Shown here: piece by piece, positions 32,513 to 42,904 of the stretch
How the letters are laid out: every line of letters starts with the position of its first letter
Numbering within the stretch: the first letter of the stretch is position 1
NCBI RefSeq assembly: GCF_004664715.2
Contig: NC_051073.1
Location: 66,035,664-66,099,663 of the forward strand
Length of the DNA: 64,000 nucleotides
Direction of reading: 5' to 3'
DNA from: Peromyscus leucopus
Taxonomy: Eukaryota; Chordata; Mammalia; Rodentia; Cricetidae
The notes under the pieces: model-generated
The model's database searches: none
What the model saw: only the letters and a program-made list of their open reading frames with translations
Told to the model about the DNA's origin: nothing
Translations under genes and position numbers: made by a program

Positions 32513-32547
32513 ATAAAAAATTAAAATGAAATCTTTTAAAAAAAAGA
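32286..32547 (+). mobile_element. B2 SINE with (CA)n, nested in L1M
   Basis: The body includes TTAAGAGTGCTTGCTGCTCT and GATGCCCTCTTCTGGTCTCT (CTCF-like complement). A (CA)n of about 21 units lies at 32470-32510 before the tail. AATACAACCAG before and AATACAAACAG after look like a target duplication. Confidence 0.88.
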
Positions 32548-32818
32548 ATACAAACAGTTGAACCAGGATCTAGCTCGGTGGCAAAGTTTACTTCCTACTG
32601 GGGATGGAACATCTCACTGAAAGGAATACATGTTGTAGGACTTTGTTTGTATACCAGTTCAGAAGTTGCAAAGGACAGAAAGTGAACCAGTGTTGCTGAA
32701 GACTTGGGGCGGAAGACAAGGTGATGTAGAGAAAAGATGAAGAGAGGCCTGGTCAAGGGGCATGAAGGACGTTGGGAATGATGGACATTCTCATATTCTG
32801 GCAACTATACATACACTC

Positions 32819-33176
32819 TGTAGCGGTTTGAGTGAGAGTAACCTCCACAGGCTCATATATTTGTTGGATATTTGTTCTCCAGTTGGCAGAACTTTTTGAA
32901 GGAGGTGTGTCACTGGGGGTGGGATTTGAGGTTTCAAAAGCCCACATCATTCCTGATTAGCTCTCCATCTCTTTCTTTGCCTTGTGCTTGTGGATGAAAT
33001 TTAAGCTCTCAGCTACTGCTCCAGCCGCAGGCTTGACTGCCTGTGACCATGCTCGGTGCCATGTTGGTGAATTCTAATGCTCTGGAACTTTAAGCAAGTT
33101 CCCAATAAGTACTTTCTCATAAGCAGGCTTGGTCTTGGTGTCCTATCACAACAATAGAAAAATTGCTAGGGTAACA
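32819..33176 (+). mobile_element. MT-type MaLR LTR nested in L1M
   Basis: It begins TGTAGCGGTTTGAGTGAGAG, includes GGTGTGTCACTGGGGGTGGG, and ends ACAATAGAAAAATTGCTAGG then GTAACA. L1M sequence resumes after it. No clear 5-bp duplication is seen. Confidence 0.85.
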
Positions 33177-33260
33177 GGTATCTCAGTTCAGCCAACTGTT
33201 TACCTATGTACAGTCCATTTGATGTCGGTTATATTTCAATAAGGCTGGAAACAAAACATG

Positions 33261-33597
33261 TTCTGGGCAAAGAGTCATATGACATGAATCCTTTCAGTTC
33301 TGGACATAAGTTACCACATCACTTGACCAAGTTTTACCTGTACCCTGAAAGCTTTGGGTTAGGTCCAGGTAACAACCCAAATGCTCTGAGGGTCCAAATC
33401 AGAAACTGCAGATGGGGGACACAGCCAGGTTCACTGTGCAGAGGGGGCAGGGGCTGTGGCCACCTAGGAGGCGTGGGCCCTTGTCCTGAAGAACACCTGT
33501 CAATCACCTCCAGACATTCACTTTTGCTGATTGGATAAACTGTGGGCACCTTTGGTGATGTTTCTGAATTTGCAAGAGCATATTAGTTACTTTTCAA
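33261..33597. other. Unassigned sequence
   Basis: No repeat or exon is recognised. Confidence 0.4.
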
Positions 33598-33654
33598 TTC
33601 TCCTGCCTCAGCCTTCTGAGTGCTGGGATTGCAGTGTGTGCCACCATGCTGGGT
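33598..33654 (-). mobile_element. B1 SINE fragment
   Basis: CTCCTGCCTCAGCCTTCTGA and GTGCTGGGATTGCAGTGTGT are the head half of a B1 in reverse. Confidence 0.75.
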
Positions 33655-33694
33655 TTGAATCAGCTCATTCTTTAAGGATCAGAGAGATACAATT

Positions 33695-33894
33695 AAAATA
33701 TGATTTATTTATTTCTATGTAATGTACATTGATTGATGTTTTGCTTGTACATACATCTCTGTGAAGGTGTCAGATCCCCTGGGACAGGAGCTACAGGCAG
33801 TTGTGAGCGGCTATGTGAGTGATGAGAATTGAACCCAGGTCCTCTGGAAGAACAGTCAGTGTTCTTATAACTGCTGAGCCATGTTTCCAGCCCT
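33695..33894 (-). mobile_element. B2 SINE
   Basis: ATTGAACCCAGGTCCTCTGG and GAGCCATGTTTCCAGCCCT mark a minus-strand B2, with the AT-rich tail on the left. Confidence 0.9.
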
Positions 33895-33944
33895 GATAAA
33901 ATTTTTAAAAGGAAAAAGGTTACATTTGTGAAATGTGGATGTAT

Positions 33945-34086
33945 TTATTTATTTATTTTTAAGACAAGGTCTCACTAGGTAACCCTGGCTGACCTGGAAC
34001 TTGCTCTAGAGACTGGCCTGGAAGATCCACCTGCCTCTGCCTCCTGAGTGCTTGGGATTAAAGACATGGGCCACCATGCTCTGCTT
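33945..34086 (-). mobile_element. B1 SINE
   Basis: AAGACAAGGTCTCACTAGGT to CTTGGGATTAAAGACATGGG is a minus-strand B1 with a small deletion in its middle. The (TTTA)n tail is on the left. Confidence 0.85.
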
Positions 34087-34123
34087 TAAATAATTTAGAT
34101 TCTTAACTTTGTCATCCTAATTC

Positions 34124-34985
34124 TGTGGTGATATTTTGCCTGTGTACCCCAATAAAGTTTATGTGAGGATCAGAAAAAAAAAACCCAGCCACTATAGCAA
34201 ACATAGAGGTCAGGCAATGGTAGCACACACCTTTAATTCTATCACTCAGAAGGCAGAGATCCATCTGGATCTCTGTGAGTTCAACGCCACACTGAGAACA
34301 GAGCCAGGTGTGGTGGTATATACCTTTAATCCCAGGACTAATCATAAAGGTCTGGAGGTTTGTACAGACAGACAGGAAGTGACAGAGCTGGGCAGGAAGA
34401 GGAAGTGATGTAGCTGGGTGGAGAGAGGAAGTGAAAGGCAGAACAGAAAACCATAGAGGCATGGGTATACAGGAAGTAGGTCTGTTTAGCTGAGGATTTC
34501 CAAGTGGTGAGGACATGGCTGGCTTCTTTCTGCTTTTCTTATCTCTCGGTTTTAACCTAATATCTGGCTCTGGGTAATAGATTCACAACATGCCCCCACG
34601 GTTGGGCATGCCCGGCAGGCCTAGTCACTTCCGCCTAGCCATTTCTGGGTCAAAACGTCTCGCGTGACCAGGACCCCATGGCTTTGCATGGTTGCGTAAA
34701 GCCCACAGCACAACCATGTGATCTACGGGCATGTGTGGAGCAGCCACATGAGCCTGTGTACGCAGGCGCAGCCCAATCTTTATAAGCCGGTGCCATATTC
34801 CCGGCTTCTCTCCTTATGCACGTGTCTTTCCACAGGCCTGAGCACACCTGTCTCTCTCTCTTATCTTAATAAAGCTCTTGTTAGTGGATTCTGTCGTGTT
34901 TCGTGACATTTCCTCACAGGGTAAGAGCACTGCTAAATAACTAACACCGGGTTTCTTATTAAAAAGGCCGTTTAGCTTATGGAAC
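34124..34985 (+). mobile_element. Composite LTR-like element containing B1 units, split by an ERV LTR
   Basis: It begins TGTGGTGATATTTTGCCTGT and has AATAAAGTTTATGTGAGGAT near its start. Two B1-like units follow (around 34208-34290 and 34305-34345), then a purine-rich region and a right part with CTTTCTGCTTTTCTTATCTC and TAATATCTGGCTCTGGG. The expected right end (GGGTTTCTTATTAAAAAGGC) lies beyond an inserted LTR, near 34952-34971. It is the same family as 56146-56609. Confidence 0.65.
34578..34918 (+). mobile_element. ERVK-like solo LTR
   Basis: A TATA-like box (TTTATAAGCC) lies at about 34779-34788, and the poly(A) signal AATAAA at 34868-34873 is followed by GCTCTTGTTAGTGG. The right end is TTTCCTCACA. 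GGGTAA occurs at 34572-34577 and 34919-34924, a possible 6-bp duplication. By that reading the LTR starts with TAGATT; a start at TGCCCCC (34591) is the alternative. No coding sequence is attached. Confidence 0.65.
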
Positions 34986-35275
34986 AAAGTAGAAGAATCA
35001 CTAATTATTCTATCTCTTCTTCCTAAAAATATTTCTGAAACACTGAATGGAACGGTAGCAAATTGACTGTGGGAGATGTGTGGTGCTTCGGGAGTTGATA
35101 AAACCTCCAAAGAGCTGGGTGTATGGGAGAACGCCACTAATCTGTAGATCACAGCTCTCCTCAGCCTTTCTTGTCTGGTGCAAGAACTGAGAGCCATTTC
35201 AGTGACACCGACCACCTCAGTTGTGTGTTTGCTGTGTTCTAGTGTCCTGGGCACTTGGTGCATTTCCTTAGTCCT

Positions 35276-35460
35276 GGGGCTGGTGAGATGGCTCAGCAGG
35301 CGAAGGTGCTTGATGAGTCACAAGCCTGGCCCCTGCGTTCCACCCCAGGAACCCCCGTAACCACGAAAAGAGAGAACTGATGCCGTAATATCATCCCCTG
35401 ACCTCAACATGTGCGTTTCACATGCCCGTATCCCTCACCCTAATAATAATAAATAAGATA
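35276..35460 (+). mobile_element. Old B2/B3-type SINE
   Basis: The head GGGGCTGGTGAGATGGCTCA is clear; the B-box region is diverged. The tail is (TAA)n-like. Confidence 0.8.
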
Positions 35461-35539
35461 AGCAGTTCAAAAGCTTTGTACAGGGACCCTATGAAATAGA
35501 TGTATGAGGCAGATACAACTTTTAAATTCTCCCTCCAAG

Positions 35540-35645
35540 GGTAAAGAACCCCAAACAGAATATTTCAATAATTTACCCATGATCACATGGTGCTTGGCTA
35601 GATTCAAATCTAGCTGTCATAGCAGTTTAGCTTAAGGTCTGGGTT
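35540..35645 (-). mobile_element. MIR SINE
   Basis: AATTTACCCATGATCACATG and CTAGATTCAAATCTAGCTG fit the reverse complement of the MIR core. Confidence 0.5.
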
Positions 35646-35659
35646 TCTTATATTCCTTT

Positions 35660-35857
35660 TTTTAAAAAATATAATTTATTTGTATTTTATGTGCATTGGT
35701 GTTTTACCTGCATGTATGTCTGTGTGAGGGTGTCAGATCCCCTAGAATAGGAGTTACAGACAGTTGTGAGCCGCCATGTGGGTGCTGGGAATTGAACCCA
35801 GGTCCTCTGGAAGAGCAGCCAGTGCTCTTAACTGCTGAACTATCTCTCCAGTCCCTA
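35660..35857 (-). mobile_element. B2 SINE
   Basis: GGAATTGAACCCAGGTCCTC and CTGAACTATCTCTCCAGTCC identify a minus-strand B2 that is little diverged. Confidence 0.93.
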
Positions 35858-36261
35858 TCTTCAGTTTTAATGGAAGAAGAAAAGGGTGGTAGAGTAGATT
35901 TTCAGATGCTTATTACTAAGTGCTAGCTACTTTATATATATCTTATTGAACTTTGCCCTCAGATTGTAAGACTCCTGGTATAGTCAAGAATGTGAGGAGA
36001 TAGACAAGGAAGAACCTGTGTTTCTTTTTTATTAACACAGGAAATTTTAGAGCAGCGTCCAGGCAAGACTGTCTAAGGAAAGCTTCCCACTTAGCACTTC
36101 ATCCTTAGTTTGTTCCAGCCTTAACCAGTTTGGTTATCTGGTTTGTTCATTCAAAGCCAGGAAGTAGGTATATGTGTAGCAAGAGGGTGGGTGCATAGAC
36201 TTCCTGGGGAATTAAGTTGATAGAGAACATAAATGTCCAAGAAAAAAAAAACATATTTTAT
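35858..36261. other. Unassigned sequence
   Basis: No repeat or exon is recognised. Confidence 0.4.
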
Positions 36262-36941
36262 TTTTTTAATATTTATTTATTTATTTATTTTGAGTTTCTT
36301 TGAAACAGGGTTTCTCTGTGTAGCCTTGGCTGTCCTGGAACTCACTCTGTAGACCAGGCTGGTGTAGATGGAAGTTTCTGTCCTGCTAGCAGCTCCCAAA
36401 TAAACACACTGAGGCTTATATTAATTACAAATGCTCGGCCAATAGCTCAGGCTTGATACTACCTAACTCTTACATTTTAAATTAACCCCTATTTCTTATC
36501 TACGCTTTGTCATGTGGCTTGGTACCTTTTCTCAGTACAGCATCCCATCTTGCTTCTCTCTGTGTCTGCTTGCTGCTCCAGATTCCACCCTCCCTCTTCC
36601 CAGTATCCACCTAGTCAGGCTCTCCCGCCCAATCTCTTCCTGCCCAGCTATTGGCCAGTCAGTTCTTTATTAACCAATGAGAGTAATACATATTTACAGT
36701 GTACAATGATTGTTCCACAGCATTTTGCCCATATTCCCAAAAGAAGGGTTATGAATATTTATTATCATTTAAAGGGAGCTGGTTACAAGATGTTATTGGT
36801 AATGGTCAGGAAAAAGGCTGAACAAAGGACATTAGATTCAAGAACCTCTTTCTGAAAAAGCTGGCCTCTAACTCACAAAGATCTGCCTGCCTCTGCCTCT
36901 CAAGTGCTGGGACTAAAGGTATATGCTACCATCGTCCGGCA
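36262..36941 (-). mobile_element. B1 SINE split by an LTR element
   Basis: The tail-side half (GAAACAGGGTTTCTCTGTGT to GACCAGGCTGG) ends at 36362. The head-side half (AGCTGGCCTCTAACTCACAA to GTGCTGGGACTAAAGG) starts at 36859. GGCTGG (36357-36362) and AGCTGG (36859-36864) look like a 6-bp target duplication. Confidence 0.85.
36363..36858 (-). mobile_element. Mys-like LTR plus a short internal remnant, inserted in a B1
   Basis: The LTR (36363-36722) begins TGTAGATGGAAGTTTCTGTC and ends GATTGTTCCACAGCA, and is related to the LTR at 30627-31007. About 136 bp of further sequence lies to its right. Read on the minus strand, this ends GGGAATATGGGCAAAA next to the LTR start, a plausible degenerate polypurine tract. 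No coding sequence is recognisable. Confidence 0.7.
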
Positions 36942-37295
36942 ATAAAGGAATTTTAAGTTGAAGCATTTTAGCTAGTCATTTTTTGTCTTTGAACAGATTT
37001 GTGTGAAAAGTTTATGTTTTCTTTAAAGAAGTCAAAGGGAAAGAATTGGAGTTCAGTAGGTATATGTACTACTAGACTTTGCAAACTTTAAACCGAGATA
37101 ACTCTCAGTTAAATTTAGAACTCAAAGGAAGTCTAATCAAGAGCATTGTCTTAAACAATACAATTTTATTTTCTTTTCAAATACCCTACAATTTACCCTA
37201 AACGATGCAATATAAACAAACTATTATTTTGTGATTACTAAACATATATTGGAAGGTACTCAGAACTCAGGCAATGGCAGTGGGCTTGTGATGCT
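36942..37295. other. Unassigned AT-rich sequence
   Basis: No repeat or exon is recognised. Confidence 0.4.
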
Positions 37296-37341
37296 GGACA
37301 TGCCCGGCATGTGGTGCAGGACATGGCCGGCATGTGGTGCA
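37296..37341. repeat. Tandem duplication of a 23-bp unit
   Basis: GGACATGCCCGGCATGTGG plus TGCA is repeated with one change (CCC to GCC in the centre) at 37319. The unit contains the palindrome-like GCCCGGC. Confidence 0.85.
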
Positions 37342-37473
37342 GATCCTCTGCCGGGGCATGTCTGCATGTTGAACTCGTAGGCAGATTCATGTGCAAGTTC
37401 TTGGGGCTCTTCTGGGAATCTTGAGCCCTGTGTTCCCATTGCCCCCACCCACCACTGCCCCAAGCCTTCTGGA

Positions 37474-37641
37474 GCTGTGGTTCTCACACTTCGTAGGGCA
37501 TTGGAGTGAGCAGGCTTGTTAAAACACAGACTGTCAGCTCCACCCCAGGAATTTCTGATTCAAGAGTCCGGGTGTGGCCCCAGATTTGCATATCCAACAA
37601 GTTCCCAGCTTGATGCTCCTGGTGTGCAGGATAGACTGTTG
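37474..37641 (-). mobile_element. MER5A-type hAT-Charlie DNA transposon
   Basis: GTGGTTCTCACACTTC, GGCTTGTTAAAACACAGACT, AATTTCTGATTCAAGAGTCC and TTTGCATATCCAACAAGTTC match MER5A in order. It is non-autonomous and ancient. Confidence 0.85.
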
Positions 37642-38014
37642 CCCCAGGGAAAAATCCCTCGTGGCCTCTTGGCCTGAACAGACAATTTCTGTCTATTCTC
37701 AAAGGTCTGTGAGCTTCTGAAGAAAGAGATTGGGTTTTTTTCAGACTTTGAATAAAGGAAGTCTAAAAAGGAGCAAAAGGAGTCTGCTGGAAGAGATCAT
37801 GGCTGATCTAGCCCTGCGTAGTCTTCCAGTTACAAGGCTCCCCCGAGGGTCTGCGTTGGCTCCTGCCTCTAGGAATTCAGAGGCACATGATCAGAGTCCA
37901 AGCAAAACAGTGGTACCCAGCAGAACTGGGCATCATCCAGGCTTCGCTATCCATTACAGCAGCCATGAGCCGTGTGCGGCTATGTGCTGTGCTTTCATGT
38001 GTTATAACTTGGTT
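37642..38014. other. Unassigned sequence
   Basis: No repeat or exon is recognised. An open frame of 107 codons starts here (37730-38053) but is not gene-like. Confidence 0.4.
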
Positions 38015-38372
38015 CCCACTGCGATGTATCAAGAGTGTGGAACTTTAATCTGACTATGGTGCTTAGAGGTGAGGCCCTTGGAAATTATTTTAGATAAAGT
38101 CATCGGGATGGAGCCCCTGTAATTGAATCCTGGTGGCTTCATAAGGAGGAAGAAAGGGAGAATACACACTCACAAATACATGGGCACTCTCAAGCCCCTG
38201 CCAGAAGTCCTGTGCTATTCTGGGACTCTGCATTAAGAAGGCCATCACCAGATGCGGTCCCTCAACCTTGTACCTCTAAAACCACAAAGTCAAGTAAACT
38301 CCTTTCTTTATAACTCATCTCCTCTGTGGTATTATTTTACAGACAACAGGAATGAATGAATACACTACAAAA
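38015..38372 (+). mobile_element. MLT1/MST-type MaLR LTR
   Basis: GCTTAGAGGTGAGGCCCTTG, GGGATGGAGCCCC, TGAATCCTGGTGGCTTCATA and the end region TGTGGTATTATTTTACAGAC follow the older mammalian MaLR layout. Confidence 0.7.
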
Positions 38373-38407
38373 ATTAGTTAGAATTAAAGACATCAAAAAT
38401 CCATTTT

Positions 38408-38565
38408 ATTAGCCAGGCAGTGGTGGCACACACCTTTAATCCCAGCACTTGGGAGACAGAAGTAGGCAGATCTCTGGGGGTTCAAGTTCCAGGACAGCCA
38501 AGGCTACACAGAGAAACCTTGTCTCAAAAAACCAAAACAACAACAGCAACAACAACAAAAATGTT
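38408..38565 (+). mobile_element. B1 SINE with internal deletion
   Basis: AGCCAGGCAGTGGTGGCACA and GGCTACACAGAGAAACCTTG are clear, but the GCCAGCCTGGTCTACA segment between them is deleted. The (CAA)n-rich tail follows. Confidence 0.9.
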
Positions 38566-40399
38566 TATCATTCACAGTAGCCCATCTCAGGTGCACAGCA
38601 GTTACAGACAGCTAATGGAGACCCTGCCGAAGCTCAGACACAAAACATACCTGTCATTACAGAAAACTCGGATGGCTATGAGGCCTCGACCAGTGTTGTA
38701 GAGTGAGAGGAAACAGGGGCGGGCAATGGGGTGCTTGTGCTCCTTGCCCCATATGTTGTCACAGCCAGAGACCTTGCCAAGATTTGGGACCGCTCAGGAT
38801 GGAACCTGAGAATGTCTCATCCCTTCTCCTCGCCTCTTTCCTGCACTTCCGATCTACGACTCCTGTGCCTAACGGGAAGCAGAACTTTTAAAGCACAGCA
38901 AGGGTGGCCTTGAGGGTAGTGCTGCTCCTGAGCAGAGCGTGATGCACCTGAGAACACGGGCTGTCGCCATCAGGATGTACGCCTTGTGGCTTCCCTCCCC
39001 AAGCCCTGTTGGCTTCTCTGGCCTCGGTGTCAAGCAAATGGTCCTCTCCAGCAGCAAAGTCCGTGCCTTCCCTGTGAGCTGAGACAGGTGGGCACGTTCA
39101 AAGAGGAGCAGGGTGGACGCCCTCCCACTCTAACGGACGAGGCTTCTGCCTGCACTGGGGTGGGAATCCATACTCCTGGGCTCTCCTACTAGATTGACCT
39201 TGGCCGATGACAGCATGCTGTGTCCCAAGGCCTCACTCAGCAGAGGCAGTTTAACTGACAGGCAGAGTGCCCTTGAAGCATATGTACACAGAAGAACATG
39301 TCACCAAATATCTTAAGTTGTCACTCTAACCTGAATTATTTTGCAGTTGTGATTATGTACATTTATTGTATAAAATGATGGCCTTTACTGTGACATTTTC
39401 GTATACCTACATAATGTACTTTAATTGTAAATTCTTTTAACTTTGCTTTTAGTTAGTGGAATTACTGTTACAACCCTGACTCCAACTTCCCTTTATACCC
39501 TTGGGTGTTCTGATCTTTTTCAGTGGCTTTCAGTTTTAGCTTTGAAAGATGAATTGTCCAAGATTATGTATGTCTCTCCCAGATCACTCTTCAACTGTAG
39601 ACCTAGATATCAAACTGTTTCTTGAATTCCACCTCTGGGTAGTTCTCAGGCACTGGCTTCACAGAGTGAATTCTGAACTCTCTTTGGCTTCTTCCACAGA
39701 CCACCACTCCTGACAGGGTGCTCCTCGCTCCTCAGGAAGCCACACAGCTCCCATAGCAGTCATGCTGACCTCTGGGTTGCCTTCGATCCTGCCAAAGCAG
39801 CGTCATGAGGGAGGGCGAATGGACTCCCGGGATGGGCTGGCCTAGCCTAGCATAGGGCTGGAGCTGGTGGGGAATGAGAGGGGCAGGCTGTCTGGGACAT
39901 GCCACAGCTCCACTGGGGTCAAGACCGAAGGTCTGGTGCCCACGCAGAGAGAAAAGATAGCCCCTGGTGAGTAGGCGTCATGATTCCTCCTGGGTGTGCA
40001 CATGATGGGGACCCCACCACTGGCCGATCATGCTGCCAAGTGCCACCCACCCAGCTGGTGTCTCATCTCTGCGTCTGCCACACTGCCCCCTTCCAGCTCC
40101 CCATCCCTCACAGGCTCCACGACACTGAACCGTGAAACTGGAACATGTGGGAAACTGGTCCGTGCAGCCTCTGAGAAAGTCCCCACTCCTCGGCAGCTCT
40201 GTAGTGTCGTGCTGGACGTGTCTGGTGACCAGCTAGGTTAAGAAGGGGCTTCACTGACTCTTCAGCTGCTGTCCTGTCCTCCCAGACAAACTGAGAGGAA
40301 GTCAGTAGTCACCCCCCTCCCTTCACCCCCTTCCTCCCACCCCCTCCCCACCACCCCACACCATTTTCACCTGAATTTCTCCCACTTAACATCTTGGAG
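38566..40399. other. Unassigned unique sequence
   Basis: An AT-rich part at about 39340-39445 (GTACATTTATTGTATAAAAT and ATAATGTACTTTAATTG) may be an old LINE piece. The rest, including the GC-moderate 39660-40240, shows no repeat or exon. A C-rich stretch lies at 40312-40362. Confidence 0.4.
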
Positions 40400-40568
40400 C
40401 CAAGCCCAGCGGTGGTGGCGCACGCCTTTAATCCTAGCACTCGGGAGGCAGAGCCAGGCGGATCTCTGCGAGTTCGAGGCCAGCCTGGTCTACAGAGCGA
40501 GTTCCAGGAAAGGTGCAAAGCTACACAGAGAAACCCTGTCTCATAAAACAACAACAACAACAAAACCC
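40400..40568 (+). mobile_element. Young B1 SINE with 11-bp target-site duplication
   Basis: ACATCTTGGAG lies at 40389-40399 and 40569-40579. The body keeps CpGs in GCGGTGGTGGCGCACGCC and GGATCTCTGCGAGTTCGAGG, and the right part reads CAGGAAAGGTGCAAAGCTAC, the variant I associate with cricetids. This is the least diverged SINE of the window. Confidence 0.96.
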
Positions 40569-41204
40569 ACATCTTGGAGTATTCACACTTGTGTTCTGCC
40601 TCCCCTCTGGGAGTGACTTGTCCCACGTCCTCTGCCCCTTTAACTCTGAAATCCCCCTCTTAGTCTTGGTTGAAAGATAACTTCCTGCAGATAGATGTCT
40701 TCTAGACACTTGTCTAGATGACCAGCCTGACCCTGTGGTGTGGCACTCTTTACTCACCCAGTGACACTGTTAGTATAGCATGTGTCATTATCTGGGGTAG
40801 GCCTCCTCCTGTGGCAGGGCCTGCATGGTCCCCCTTGTCCCCTGCTGGCCTGTGACTAATGCTGCTGTAGGGTTTAGCCTATACACAGCTTGTGTGTGTC
40901 GGTTAATTCGGCTCTTAAACAGGCGGTCTCAGAAAGAGGCAAACATCCGCTCATCAAAAGATGATAAAACGTTGACTAGCACAAACAACTAAGCAGATTA
41001 AAACAGCCTTCAAGCTGGCTCTTCATCTCTTCGATCCCCTGAGGTTTGCGAAGCCCTGGGGAGGAAGTGACACCAACAGATGACATCACAGACGACATCA
41101 TCGGGCTCTCCTGCGGCAGGGATCCCTCAAGGTCAATTTGACAAACTACCGAAAGTTTAAATGCGCAGAGTTTTGAGTAAATTTGCCCTGGCAATGTTTC
41201 TTAC
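40569..41204. other. Unassigned sequence
   Basis: No repeat or exon is recognised. Confidence 0.4.
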
Positions 41205-41435
41205 AAACAACTTGAGATGTGTGTACAGAGAAGGACACATAAGTGTATTTAACAGGGCACTGTCATCCATGAGGGAAAAAAGATGTGTGAACCAACACAA
41301 GGGCCCATCAAAGGGAGACTGTTAAACTGTGAGAGTCAATGTAGAGGAGCCTTGTGAAGCAGTTTTTCAATGGAGGACATTTGCATATGTTTGTATGAAA
41401 CATGCCTCAAAGCAGAAAAAAAAAAAAAAAAAGGT
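41205..41435 (+). mobile_element. Possible L1M LINE 3' remnant
   Basis: CAAGGGCCCATCAAAGGGAG, ACTGTTAAACTGTGAGAGTC and a terminal A run of about 20 fit an old L1 3' end. The match is weak. Confidence 0.4.
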
Positions 41436-41462
41436 CTAAATGCGTTTCTGTATTTTCTATAT

Positions 41463-41588
41463 TTTTTAGACAGGGTCTTCCTGGATAGCCTATGTTGGCT
41501 GGAAATTCACTATGGAGTCATACTGGTCTTGGATTTTTGATCCTCCTGCCTCAACCTCGTGTGTGGTGAGACTTCACTGTCCAGCACT
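41463..41588 (-). mobile_element. Old B1 SINE
   Basis: TTTAGACAGGGTCTTCCTGG, CCTCCTGCCTCAACCTCG and CACTGTCCAGCAC mark a diverged minus-strand B1. Confidence 0.6.
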
Positions 41589-41625
41589 AAGTCCATGTTC
41601 AGTTGTAAATTTTTAAAATGTACAT

Positions 41626-41645
41626 AGGTATATATATATATATAG
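41626..41645. repeat. (TA)n microsatellite
   Basis: A short run of TA units. Confidence 0.85.
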
Positions 41646-41646
41646 T

Positions 41647-42457
41647 ACTTCTGGAGGAATGCACAGGAACTCTTGGTAGCGTGAACTCTGGGGAGAGTGC
41701 CTGGAACCTGGGATAGGAAACTCACACGTGCTGTCTTAAGGGTTTGCACATCTTATTCAGGGCACAGGTTTTGATTGCAACGATTACAAAAAGTTAACTA
41801 GTTTTGAAAACTGCTAATGAAAGGAGTTAGAAAATCTGAATCTGCCCGAGGTTCTAGAAATGTCTCTTCCTGCCTTCCTTTCCTTTCTTTCTGTTCATCA
41901 TCCCTTGTTTCCCCCACCCCACCCCCCAAAGCTCGTTTGCCCCAGATCCTTTGTGCATGTTATGTCCTTACAAGAACATGTAATGTCCTAACAAGAGATG
42001 TTAGTGCTCCAGGAAGTTAGGAGAGCACGGACTGCTGCTGAGAGCCAACTTCTCTCCCTCCTCCAGCTCCTCCTCTGTCCTCCACCTCTCAGCCAGCCTT
42101 TTCACTCCAGCCCTGCAAATCCTGGCTGTCTGCTGCACCAGCTTTCGGTCCCCACTTTCTGCCCCCAGGCTTCCTTGTGTCTTCTCTTCCTCATGCCTGA
42201 GATAAACCATACTGCCATCTGGCTTTTCAGAGAGCGCCTATGGTGACCTCTGTCCTGAACATCTACATGGCTTGCTAGAGGTGGGGTAGAGTTTTCAAGC
42301 CGGCTTCCCCTTGAGACCAGATCAGTAGTTGCCTCCCAAGTTGTTTTTCTTCTTTATGTTTTCTTTTTTATTCATTTTGCTCTCTCACTTCTATTTCCTG
42401 AGATCTTCACAGAAACTACAAGCCTGTATTGGGTCCAGGCTAAGACACCTCCTTGAA
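41647..42457. other. Unassigned sequence
   Basis: A pyrimidine-rich stretch lies at about 42045-42100. No repeat family or exon is recognised. Confidence 0.4.
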
Positions 42458-42751
42458 GTTAACTTGGAGCCCTGGTGCCTTGTAGACCCATAGACACCTC
42501 CCATCACAGTTAATATGGGATTCTGGCTCCTTGTAGACCCACAGACAGACACCTCCCATCACAGCTAACATGAGACTCTGGTGACTTTTAGACCCATAGA
42601 CACCTCATCACAGCTAACATGGAGCTCTGGATCCTTATAGACCCATAGACATCTCCCATCACAGTTAACATGAGGCTCTGGCTCCTTGTAGACCCACAGA
42701 CAGACACCTCCCATCACAGCTAACATGAGGCTCTGGTGACTTGTATACCTG
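42458..42751. repeat. Minisatellite with 49-55 bp units in a higher-order pattern
   Basis: Units start at 42458, 42509, 42564, 42613, 42664 and 42719 (the last partial). Each has a G(C/T)TAA start, a CTCTGG-like part, TAGACCCA and CCATCACA. Types run C-A-B-C-A-B: both A units (42509 and 42664) carry CCACAGACAGACACC, both B units carry CTCTGGTGACTT, and both C units carry GGAGC. The array looks like a duplicated three-unit block of about 155 bp. Confidence 0.9.
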
Positions 42752-42904
42752 AGGGTGAGATCATACTTCACTCAAAGAGGTAACAGTTGCCCCAAGGGAG
42801 TTTCTTTTAGTTGTCTTGAAATGAAAGTCCCCACTTCTAGGTCTTTATGTCTATGTTTCATCTTTCCTGTTAACACACGGATGGCATTTTGCTGTGCCTT
42901 GAAT

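Larger units (their letters stand above)
32000..33260 (+). mobile_element. L1M-type LINE 3' end, broken by two insertions
   Basis: Ordered L1M pieces are GGAAACAACCCAGATACCCA and AAAGTTGTGGTGTAGTTATA near 32130-32190, a middle part from 32548 to 32818, and the terminal GGTTATATTTCAATAAGGCT near 33226-33245. A B2 and an MT LTR sit between the pieces. All coding capacity is lost. Confidence 0.75.

Noticed and set aside
42458..42751. Regular repeats with spacers, CRISPR-like at first sight
   Set aside because: Units are contiguous and nearly identical along their whole length, and the DNA is mammalian.
42565..42771. Possible repeat-containing small protein
   Set aside because: Its repeats are simply the minisatellite units; unit lengths of 49, 51 and 55 bp do not keep one frame.
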